Origin: Candidatus Aenigmatarchaeota archaeon
GTDB taxonomy: Archaea; Aenigmatarchaeota; Aenigmatarchaeia; CG10238-14; SpSt-28
Direction of reading: 5' to 3'
DNA length: 7,833 bases
Assembly: GCA_023256115.1 (NCBI GenBank)
Contig: JAGDWU010000022.1
Coordinates: 1-7,833 of the forward strand
In this document: in pieces, positions 1 to 5,388 of the stretch
Layout of the letters: each line of letters begins with the position of its first letter
Numbering within the stretch: position 1 is the first letter of the stretch
Notes under the pieces: model-generated
Told to the model about the DNA's origin: nothing
Database searches by the model: none
What the model saw: only the letters and a program-made list of their open reading frames with translations
Made by a program: the position numbers and the translations under genes

Positions 1-218
1 TATTGCTATTCAATACATTTTGTTTTTGAAGATACTTGTCTTCATCCAACTTTAATTTCTCTGAAATTTTTCAACTTCGCTTTTTGAAAACTTTTTAAGC
101 ACATAAATTGCCCGAGCATTAAAAGTGTTATACTTTCTTATTTTTCCTTCCTATCAGAACTTTCATCTATTATTTCTAATACATACGATTCATCAGTTTT
201 ATTTACATTTAAAATCAT
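1..218 (-). pseudogene. Possible small gene broken by two frameshifts (partial)
   Basis: An ATG at 218 opens a 26-residue frame (starting MILNVNKTDES) that stops at 138. A -1 shift at the A5 run (141-145) opens a second frame, 52-141, reading IRKYNTFNARAIYVLKKF and onward. A second -1 shift near 61-66 opens a third frame (KLKLDEDKYLQKQ) that runs off the window edge. The joined product would be hydrophilic and rich in Lys and Glu, and the strand is purine-rich like the real genes here. A TATA-like element sits 24 bases before the ATG. I recognise no family. The pattern suggests single-base deletions in a decayed gene. Against this, the original frame after its first stop is also open for a while, so the joined reading could be chance in AT-rich DNA. 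Confidence 0.35.
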
Positions 219-237
219 TATAAGAAATTATTGAAAA

Positions 238-248
238 GTATATTTTTT
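238..248 (-). promoter_or_regulatory. TATA-like promoter of the left-edge small gene
   Basis: On the minus strand this reads AAAAAATATAC, centred about 24 bases upstream of the ATG at 218. That is the usual archaeal TATA distance for a leaderless transcript. It lies in the 65-base gap after the four-CBS gene, so the downstream gene probably had its own promoter. Confidence 0.35.
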
Positions 249-283
249 ACCATTAAATATTATCGACAATTGCCAGTTAATTT

Positions 284-1054
284 TTATAAACATTTTTGTA
301 ATATATCTCTTTCCGTTATAATTCCAACAAGCTTATTTTCTTCATTTACTATCATTACTGCATCACATTTTTCATTTGAAATAAAAATTTTAACAATGTC
401 TCTTACTTTTGTATTTTCTTTAACACAAGGATAACTTCTAACTATTAAACTTTCTCTTGAAAATGAGTTGAACATGTTTTTATCAAAATTAGAAAGTGCT
501 ATAAAAGTTAGTAAAAATTCACTATTTATAATTCCACTAACTTCATTATTTTCCTTTACTACAGGAATATTTCTAAATTTTGTTTTAACAATTGTATTTA
601 AAATTGTTATTGGTGAAGTTATATTTGTTTCTTTTAAACTTATTGGTTTATGTGTCATTATGTCTTTAGCTGTCAAGTCTTTAATTTCTAAAAATTTTAA
701 TGCATCTTTCTCAGTAAAAACTCCTATTGGCTTATGATTTTTATCAACAATCACTAATCCACCTATTTTTAATTTAATTAGAGTTTCTATAATGTTATCG
801 AACTTTTCATCTTCATAAACAAAATAAACTGGTTCAGAATAAATTTTTGAATCTATTATTGTCAATTCAAAATCAATGTTTAAATAAAATGCATTTATTA
901 GATCCATTGAAGTTATTATAGCAAATAGCTTTCCTCTTTTTGTTATTGGTAATCTTCTTTTCCAAAATTTTAGCATTTTATAAGTAGCAGATTTTAAACT
1001 TTCATGCACTTCAGAATAAACTAATGGCTTTGAAATTATTTGTGAAATTAGCAT
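284..1054 (-). CDS. Protein of four tandem CBS domains
   Basis: A 256-residue soluble protein built almost wholly of CBS repeats: roughly residues 1-58, 66-122, 128-186 and 200-256. Visible CBS hallmarks are the strand-helix signatures GVFTEKDALKFL (about 111-122) and GIITERDILQKCL (about 244-256), plus the DIMT segment at 131-134 that opens the third repeat. Two Bateman pairs would form one module. CBS pairs usually bind adenine nucleotides or similar ligands and control a partner protein. No catalytic, transport or DNA-binding domain is attached, so the target is unknown. Its ATG shares one base with the stop codon of the upstream CBS/zinc-ribbon gene (TAATG), so the two are co-transcribed and probably translationally coupled. 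The first and third repeats are the most diverged and may not bind ligand. The domain call is firm; the function is open. Confidence 0.9.
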   Translation of the reverse strand: MLISQIISKPLVYSEVHESLKSATYKMLKFWKRRLPITKRGKLFAIITSMDLINAFYLNIDFELTIIDSKIYSEPVYFVYEDEKFDNIIETLIKLKIGGLVIVDKNHKPIGVFTEKDALKFLEIKDLTAKDIMTHKPISLKETNITSPITILNTIVKTKFRNIPVVKENNEVSGIINSEFLLTFIALSNFDKNMFNSFSRESLIVRSYPCVKENTKVRDIVKIFISNEKCDAVMIVNEENKLVGIITERDILQKCL

Positions 1055-1596
1055 TATTCTCTACAACTTTCGCATAACCATCTGCCTTCAACCAATTTTA
1101 AATCGCTTGTATATGATCCACATTCTTCACAAATTCCAGTTAATAATTCATCTTCTAATGTTTCTAATTGTGGTCTTTCCACTATTCCTTTTCTTTCTCT
1201 TTGCAATTGTAAATATTCAATTAAATCTGGAACATATCTTGCAATATCTGTTGCACTAATAATTCCAACAATTTTTCCTTTTTTATTTATTACAACAACT
1301 TTTCTAATTCTATATTTTTTCATTTTATAGCTAATTTCATTTAAGCTATCATCTTCTTTTACAGTAATTAAAGGATAACTACAAATATCTTTTACTTTTA
1401 CTTTTTTCGGATCCAAACCTTTTGCGACAACTTTTTTTATTATATCAGTATCAGTTACGATTCCATAAATTTTTCCTCTTCTTTTTACTAAAAGTGAAGA
1501 AATTTTTTTCATTAATTGTGCAGCTTTTTTAACGCTTGCGTTTTCATCTATAGTTTGCAATTTTCTTGTCATTAAATCTTTTGCTTTTATTTCCAT
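1054..1596 (-). CDS. CBS-pair protein with C-terminal zinc ribbon
   Basis: A 180-residue protein with two CBS domains (about residues 4-58 and 66-124), a linker helix, and a zinc ribbon at the C-terminus. The ribbon has two CxxC knuckles: C156/C159 and C175/C178. CBS signatures are YGIVTDTDII (about 44-53) and VGIISATDIAR (about 110-120). This architecture matches the archaeal CBS/Zn-ribbon family typified by Thermoplasma TA0289. By family knowledge the CBS pair senses a nucleotide-like ligand and the ribbon binds a metal; the physiological role is not settled. It is the first gene of a two-gene operon with the four-CBS protein, overlapping it by one base. Its ATG is only 11 bases from that of the divergent membrane-protein gene, so its promoter must lie inside that gene. 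The start is supported by the second residue onwards matching the usual CBS opening (IKAKDLMT). Confidence 0.92.
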   Translation of the reverse strand: MEIKAKDLMTRKLQTIDENASVKKAAQLMKKISSLLVKRRGKIYGIVTDTDIIKKVVAKGLDPKKVKVKDICSYPLITVKEDDSLNEISYKMKKYRIRKVVVINKKGKIVGIISATDIARYVPDLIEYLQLQRERKGIVERPQLETLEDELLTGICEECGSYTSDLKLVEGRWLCESCRE

Positions 1597-1607
1597 AATT
1601 ATTTTTT

Positions 1608-2072
1608 ATGATTAATATATCAAAGATTATTGAAGTTTTAGGTTATTTTGGAGTATTTATTGCTGGCTTAATTTCATCTTCAACAATTTTCGTTCCTTTA
1701 CCTTTGTATGTTATTGTTGCTGCCTCTAAACAACTAGGATTAAACATTTATATTTCCATAATTTTAGCATCTATTGGAGTTACAATTGGAGAGCTAACAA
1801 GTTATTTTATTGGATTTGGAATTAGAAAAATTAAAGAATTTAAAATTAAAAAATGGGAAAAATTTTTTAAAAAGTATGGATTTCTAGCAATTTTTGTTTT
1901 AGCTTTAATTCCATTTCCATTTTTTGATATAATTGGATTATTAGCTGGTTATTTAAAATACGATATTAAAAAATTTTTGATTGCAACATTTATAGGAAAG
2001 TTTATAAAAATTTCATTAATAGGTATTTTTGGCGATGAAATAATTGAAATCGTTAAATCTTATATTTATTAA
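1608..2072 (+). CDS. VTT/DedA-like small membrane protein
   Basis: A 154-residue integral membrane protein. Hydrophobic segments lie at about residues 8-40 (one long or two short with a Pro break at FVPLPLY), 47-72, 91-115 and 122-142, with a basic loop at 73-90. Features resembling the SNARE-associated/VTT (DedA, YqaA) fold are the acidic residue in the second segment (GELTSYFIGFG, E62), the Pro-rich re-entrant stretch LALIPFPFFDIIGLLAG (98-114) and the following GKF turn (130-132). DedA relatives are linked to lipid scrambling and membrane homeostasis; the archaeal small versions are not characterised, so the substrate is unknown. It is shorter than bacterial DedA (about 200 residues) and nearer YqaA in size. 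The first gene of a pair, its TAA is followed directly by the pth2 ATG. It is divergent from the CBS operon. Confidence 0.75.
   Translation: MINISKIIEVLGYFGVFIAGLISSSTIFVPLPLYVIVAASKQLGLNIYISIILASIGVTIGELTSYFIGFGIRKIKEFKIKKWEKFFKKYGFLAIFVLALIPFPFFDIIGLLAGYLKYDIKKFLIATFIGKFIKISLIGIFGDEIIEIVKSYIY
1611..1624 (-). promoter_or_regulatory. Candidate TATA element of the CBS operon
   Basis: The minus strand reads TTTGATATATTAAT, centred about 21 bases before the ATG at 1596. It lies inside the first codons of the divergent membrane-protein gene. The spacing is slightly short, so a leaderless start is plausible but not certain. No comparably good TATA is seen for the plus-strand gene; the best is the T-rich stretch around 1581-1590. 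Confidence 0.3.
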
Positions 2073-2414
2073 ATGTACAAAATGGTTATTGTAATAAGAA
2101 AAGATTTGGAAATGGGAAAAGGCAAAATGATTGCTCAAGCTTGTCATGCAGCGATAGAAGCTTATAAAAAAGCTAATAAAGAAATAGTGAAAAAATGGGA
2201 AAAAGAAGGAGCAAAAAAAGTTGTTTTAAAAGTAGATAGTTTAAAAGAATTAAAAGAAATTTATAAAAAAGCAATTGAAAAAAATTTAAATGTTGTTTTA
2301 ATTAGAGATGCTGGAAAAACGCAGTTAAAAAAAGGAACAATTACTTGCATTGCAATAGGCCCAGATAAAGAAGAAAAAATTGATTTGATTACTGGCAATT
2401 TAAAATTATTATAA
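2073..2414 (+). CDS. pth2: Peptidyl-tRNA hydrolase, archaeal/eukaryotic type (Pth2)
   Basis: A 113-residue Pth2, close to the usual archaeal size of about 115-120. It hydrolyses the ester between peptide and tRNA in peptidyl-tRNAs that drop off the ribosome, recycling tRNA in the cytoplasm. Family motifs are all present: the N-terminal strand MVIVIRKDL, the MGKGKMIAQACHAA segment (about 14-27, with the conserved Lys and His), the IRDAGKTQ motif (about 77-84, with the active-site Asp and Thr), GTITCIAIGP (about 88-97) and the C-terminal TGNLKLL. It is unrelated to bacterial Pth. The ATG follows the stop of the membrane-protein gene with no spacer and no Shine-Dalgarno sequence, so it is read from the same transcript, perhaps by reinitiation. 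MVIV four codons in could be an alternative start. Three T6 tracts follow the stop. Confidence 0.96.
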   Translation: MYKMVIVIRKDLEMGKGKMIAQACHAAIEAYKKANKEIVKKWEKEGAKKVVLKVDSLKELKEIYKKAIEKNLNVVLIRDAGKTQLKKGTITCIAIGPDKEEKIDLITGNLKLL

Positions 2415-2421
2415 GGCATAC

Positions 2422-2450
2422 TTTTTTAGATTAATTTTTTGTAGTTTTTT
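2422..2450 (+). terminator. T-tract terminator after pth2
   Basis: Three separate TTTTTT runs at 2422-2427, 2435-2440 and 2445-2450 begin 8 bases past the pth2 stop. Successive T-tracts without a hairpin are the usual archaeal intrinsic terminator, and this ends the membrane-protein/pth2 unit. Confidence 0.65.
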
Positions 2451-2470
2451 AATAAGTAGTAAAATTGTTG

Positions 2471-2480
2471 TTTAATATTT
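2471..2480 (+). promoter_or_regulatory. TATA-like element of the 40-residue gene
   Basis: TTTAATATTT is centred about 24 bases before the ATG at 2499, the right place for a leaderless archaeal transcript. The surrounding DNA is so AT-rich that a chance match is likely enough to keep confidence low. Confidence 0.3.
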
Positions 2481-2498
2481 TTTAAGTTAATAAATTAT

Positions 2499-2621
2499 AT
2501 GAAGAAAGATAAGAGATTAAAAAAATTGAGTAAAAAAATTGAAGAGTTTGCCTTAAAACAATTAGATAACTACATAAAAATAATAAAAAAAGAGGGAAAA
2601 AAATTAAGATATATTAGTTAA
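2499..2621 (+). CDS. Small lysine-rich hypothetical protein (40 aa)
   Basis: An ATG at 2499 opens a 40-codon frame ending TAA at 2619-2621. The product is very basic and predicted helical: it begins MKKDKRLKKLSKKIEEF and continues with a heptad-like pattern of Leu/Ile among Lys through DNYIKIIKKEGKKLRYIS. A protein of this kind could bind RNA, DNA or the ribosome, but no family is recognised and no function is claimed. A TATA-like element lies 24 bases upstream, the pth2 terminator separates it from the upstream unit, and a T6 run (2646-2651) follows. Purine-rich codons fit real genes in this genome. An AAA-rich stretch can also make such a frame by chance, so this remains a moderate call. 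Confidence 0.45.
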   Translation: MKKDKRLKKLSKKIEEFALKQLDNYIKIIKKEGKKLRYIS

Positions 2622-2919
2622 AAAAATTAAATTTCTGTTTGTTAGTTTTTTCAAAAAGTATTATCTAAAGTATTGTGATAATTGAATTTTAAATAAAAAT
2701 TCATTAAAAATAAATCTTTAGTGTAATGGCATGAATGTTTTCTTTAATTTATCTTTTTAATAAGTTTTCAATAAGATAGAAGAAAGTGATTATTATAATT
2801 TAGAGATTAAAATGTTAAGAGGATATAGATTAAAGTCCAAAATTCAAATAAGCGAAAATTATCAAGGCGAAAATATTATATTTCTTAATTATACTATATA
2901 CATTATGATGATTAGCAAT
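2622..2919. other. Intergenic stretch with weak hairpin
   Basis: About 300 bases between the 40-residue gene and the chosen start of the membrane protein. It holds a T6 run at 2646-2651 and a perfect 7-bp AT inverted repeat (GAATTTT at 2684-2690, AAAATTC at 2696-2702, 5-base loop), perhaps a weak terminator. A second TATA-like string (TATTATAAT, 2791-2799) precedes an in-frame ATG at 2812. From 2764 the frame is open into the membrane-protein gene, which could be a longer N-terminus, a gene remnant or chance. I see no RNA gene here. Confidence 0.4.
2892..2900 (+). promoter_or_regulatory. TATA box of the membrane/coiled-coil gene
   Basis: TACTATATA, centred about 24 bases before the ATG at 2920. 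It is one of the clearest TATA boxes in the window and a reason to prefer that start over the in-frame ATGs at 2812, 2905 and 2908. Confidence 0.5.
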
Positions 2920-3903
2920 ATGAGTAATAGAAAAAATTTTCATAAATTTTTGATGTTATTATTTTTATTTTTTTCACTATTTTGGAATTTGTGGTATATT
3001 GCTGCAATAGGCCAAGAAACAAGTATTACTGCAATAGGCCAAGAAACAAGTCAAGAAGCGGGCCAAACACAAACTCAAAAGACTGTAGGCACTTATGTAA
3101 CGACTTTACTAGGATATGCAGGCATATGGTGGTTAATCTTTGTTATAGGAATTTTTCTTATAATTATTGGAATAGCTATAAGGAGTCGGATAACAATAAG
3201 TAAAATACTAATGTATTCTGGTATTATTACAGTTTTTGTTTCTGTACTTTTAGCAGAAATTTTGTACGTTTTACCATTAATACCAGTAATTAGAGGTATA
3301 GATGTATATCCATGTTTCCAACTTGAAAGTAAAAATTTGAGTCTTATAGAGCAAATAGCATGTATATTTAGCGGAATAACTCCAGTTAATAATGTTATTT
3401 CATGGCTTGTATGGTTTGTATTTCTTTTTATTTTGCCTCTTGCAATTTTAGTTAGTTTGTTTTGGGAATTTACAACAGCTGCTATCATTACTCATCCAGG
3501 AGCAAGGAGAGTTATAGCTTTCGCATCAGCTTTAATCGCTTACAGATTTCTTATGGCATATTTGTTTGTAGAGTTTATTTCTGTAGGGCTTGGTGGTATT
3601 GCTTTATTTTTTGTTAATATTTTATTTTTTGGTTGGGCTGTCAATGGAATAAGAAGATTGTTTGCTTTTGCCGAACAGGTAAAAGCAATGAGAGAAGCTC
3701 AAAATATTGCAATGCTTGAGAGACTCTTTAGGATGAGAGACGATCTTTATGCTCAATGGGAATTTGCAATAAGGCAAGGAAATACACAATTAGCAAACCA
3801 ACTTAAAGAACAACTTGATAAAATAGATGAACAGATAGAAAATTTAAGGAAGAAGGTGGAAAAAGAAGGCGCAAAACCAGCGTCTGCTCCCCGTTACGCG
3901 TGA
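2920..3903 (+). CDS. Membrane protein with signal peptide, five TM segments and coiled coil
   Basis: No family recognised. From the ATG at 2920 the product is 327 residues. Residues 1-29 look like a signal peptide: basic MSNRKNFHKF, a hydrophobic core, and a likely cut near YIAA. A Gln/Thr-rich linker (30-56) follows, carrying a 9-residue tandem repeat (AIGQETSIT). Five membrane segments are seen at about 66-88, 96-120, 159-183, 198-222 and 226-245. Basic residues (RSR, GARR, NGIRR) fall on the inner side each time, so the linker is outside and the C-terminus inside. The outer loop between segments 2 and 3 has two Cys (132, 148; possible disulphide) and one N-glycosylation sequon (N139-L-S). 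Residues 247-317 form a charged, heptad-like coiled coil, ending in a short Ala/Pro tail. An in-frame ATG at 2812 would add 36 residues, but that extension hides the signal peptide and lies across the TATA box. The gene is a real CDS; its role is unknown, with a scaffold or surface-assembly part possible. Confidence 0.82.
   Translation: MSNRKNFHKFLMLLFLFFSLFWNLWYIAAIGQETSITAIGQETSQEAGQTQTQKTVGTYVTTLLGYAGIWWLIFVIGIFLIIIGIAIRSRITISKILMYSGIITVFVSVLLAEILYVLPLIPVIRGIDVYPCFQLESKNLSLIEQIACIFSGITPVNNVISWLVWFVFLFILPLAILVSLFWEFTTAAIITHPGARRVIAFASALIAYRFLMAYLFVEFISVGLGGIALFFVNILFFGWAVNGIRRLFAFAEQVKAMREAQNIAMLERLFRMRDDLYAQWEFAIRQGNTQLANQLKEQLDKIDEQIENLRKKVEKEGAKPASAPRYA
3002..3051 (+). repeat. 27-bp tandem duplication in coding sequence
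   Basis: CTGCAATAGGCCAAGAAACA plus AGT at 3002-3024 recurs exactly at 3029-3051, a 27-bp period that keeps the frame. It encodes the repeated AIGQETS in the outer linker just after the signal peptide. Identity at every base of the 23-bp core points to recent duplication. Confidence 0.9.
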
Positions 3904-3922
3904 ATCTCAAAGAAGATAATTG

Positions 3923-3948
3923 TTGCTTAGTATTATTGCTTAGCATTA
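3923..3948 (+). repeat. 13-bp tandem direct repeat upstream of the glycosyltransferase
   Basis: TTGCTTAGTATTA (3923-3935) is followed at once by TTGCTTAGCATTA (3936-3948), 12 of 13 bases identical. It sits 6 bases before the TATA box of the glycosyltransferase gene, where an archaeal regulator could affect TFB/TBP binding. It could also be a small slippage duplication. Confidence 0.75.
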
Positions 3949-3954
3949 ATAGAG

Positions 3955-3963
3955 TTATAATAA
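3955..3963 (+). promoter_or_regulatory. TATA box of the glycosyltransferase gene
   Basis: GTTATAATA, centred about 23 bases upstream of the ATG at 3982 and fitting a leaderless transcript. The gene therefore seems to have its own promoter rather than depending on the membrane-protein gene 78 bases upstream. Confidence 0.5.
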
Positions 3964-3981
3964 CTTATTTAACACCTTTTA

Positions 3982-5367
3982 ATGGTGAATATATCATCCC
4001 CACCGGCATATTTCAAGGATAAAGAAAGTAGGAAAATATTAGTAATTTTTCCAGATTTTGGAATTAATGGTGTAAAAACATTAGTTAACAGTCTTTATTC
4101 AGAAGGTTTTGAAGGCTATGATATAAAAAAGATTGGAATATGGTTTGATGAAATATATAAAGCAAATGGGAAAGAAATAGTTGCAAAGGATAGAGAGGAA
4201 AAACAAAAGCTTAAAAGTTTAGTAAAAGAAGATATGGAAAAATATAACCCTGATATAATTCACCTACATTCCTATGCAATAGATAAAGAAATTTTAGGAT
4301 TTATATTAAATAATTACAGAGACAGAACTGTATATACTGTTCACTCAGTAGTACCATATGATGATTTAAATTTTTTACTTGATTTTGGTATTGATGTCAA
4401 AAATAATAAAGAGTTAGTGAGAGAACTGGTTAAAAAAGCTTCTCTTGAAGAAAATTTAGAAATAGCAGCTGAAGATGTTATAAGAAAATATAAAATTCCA
4501 TCTGAAGCAAAAACACCTATAGCCATTGCTTTATATATGATAGCATTACAAAAAGAGTTGCTAAATAACTCAAGATACATTACTTATATTTCACCTTTTG
4601 TGAAAGAAAAGATTAGAGAGATATATGGAATAGAGAAAGGAATTATTATACCTAATGGGACAGATATATTTAGAAAATATGAAGGAATAAAAGAAAGGAT
4701 AAATAGAATAGCTGAAGAATGGAAAAGGAATAATAATTTTTCTGATAAAATTTTAATCCTTTATACAGGTAGAATAGTTGAAGACAAAGGTGTTCTAGAT
4801 TTGATTAAAGCATTTAAAGAATTAGAAGACAAAGATATAGTTCTTTATCTTTCAGGATCTTATACAGAAGAAATGAGAGAAAAAATAGATAAAATAGTTG
4901 GAAAGGATGGAAGAATTTATATAATAGACGATCCAAAAGGGGCACCAGAAGACTCGCTTTTAGCAACTTATATTGCTGCGGATATAGTTGTATATCCTTC
5001 TAAACATGAACCTTTTGGCTTGGTGCCTATTGAGGCAGCTAGTCTAGGAAAAGAAGTAATAGTAAGATATGTTGATAATTTAAAAACATTTGTAGATGAA
5101 GGAATAGCCGAAGGATTTGAAACTAAAGAAGAATTAAAAGAAAAATTAAAAGAGGTAATAAATAAAGTAAGAGAATTTAAAAAATTAGCTAAAAAATTAG
5201 CCAAGTATGAAAGCCCAGAAGATTTAGAAAAGGCAAACAGATATTTACAGAAGAAAATTGAAAAAATGAAATATGTAAGAGAAAGATATTCAATTGATAA
5301 ATGTAGGGAAGAATATAAAAAACTTTACGAACAATTAATTTTTGAAAAAAGTAATAGCTTTTCTTAA
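3982..5367 (+). CDS. GT4 / glycogen-synthase-like retaining glycosyltransferase
   Basis: A 461-residue cytoplasmic GT-B enzyme expected to transfer a sugar from a nucleotide-sugar donor; donor and acceptor cannot be read from sequence. The N-terminal acceptor lobe starts with ILVIFPDFGINGVKTL (about 19-34) and has PDIIHLHSY (90-98) and YTVHS (118-122). The C-terminal donor lobe has IIPNGTDI (222-229), YTGRIVEDKG (261-270, with R264 and K269 placed to bind the donor phosphates) and EPFGLVPIE (343-351), a complete EX7E motif typical of GT4. Between the lobes' motifs lies a helical stretch at about 126-190, and residues 381-430 form a long Lys/Glu-rich helical tail before the usual final helix (RERYSIDKCREEYKKLYEQL). 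The family's N-terminal glycine loop is reduced to FGINGV. It has its own TATA box with a tandem repeat upstream, and it converges on cdc48 with a 21-base gap. Confidence 0.88.
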   Translation: MVNISSPPAYFKDKESRKILVIFPDFGINGVKTLVNSLYSEGFEGYDIKKIGIWFDEIYKANGKEIVAKDREEKQKLKSLVKEDMEKYNPDIIHLHSYAIDKEILGFILNNYRDRTVYTVHSVVPYDDLNFLLDFGIDVKNNKELVRELVKKASLEENLEIAAEDVIRKYKIPSEAKTPIAIALYMIALQKELLNNSRYITYISPFVKEKIREIYGIEKGIIIPNGTDIFRKYEGIKERINRIAEEWKRNNNFSDKILILYTGRIVEDKGVLDLIKAFKELEDKDIVLYLSGSYTEEMREKIDKIVGKDGRIYIIDDPKGAPEDSLLATYIAADIVVYPSKHEPFGLVPIEAASLGKEVIVRYVDNLKTFVDEGIAEGFETKEELKEKLKEVINKVREFKKLAKKLAKYESPEDLEKANRYLQKKIEKMKYVRERYSIDKCREEYKKLYEQLIFEKSNSFS

Positions 5368-5388
5368 TAAGTTACTAATATCTTAAAT

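Noticed and set aside
138..199. Box C-like CTGATGA and a CTGA about 35 bases apart on the minus strand, resembling a C/D guide RNA
   Set aside because: The first base breaks the RTGATGA consensus, no terminal stem is present, and inner C'/D' boxes are not convincing.
231..737. Plus-strand reading frames opposite the four-CBS gene
   Set aside because: They are antisense to a clear CBS-domain gene and encode composition-biased, unrecognisable products.
3093..3488. Minus-strand 131-codon frame
   Set aside because: It lies entirely opposite the signal-peptide/membrane protein, whose topology and codon pattern are coherent, so it is a shadow.
2446..5372. TTAATAAGT-like string recurring near gene ends (about 2449, 2757 and 5364)
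   Set aside because: It is short and low in complexity in AT-rich DNA; no structure or spacing supports a shared element.
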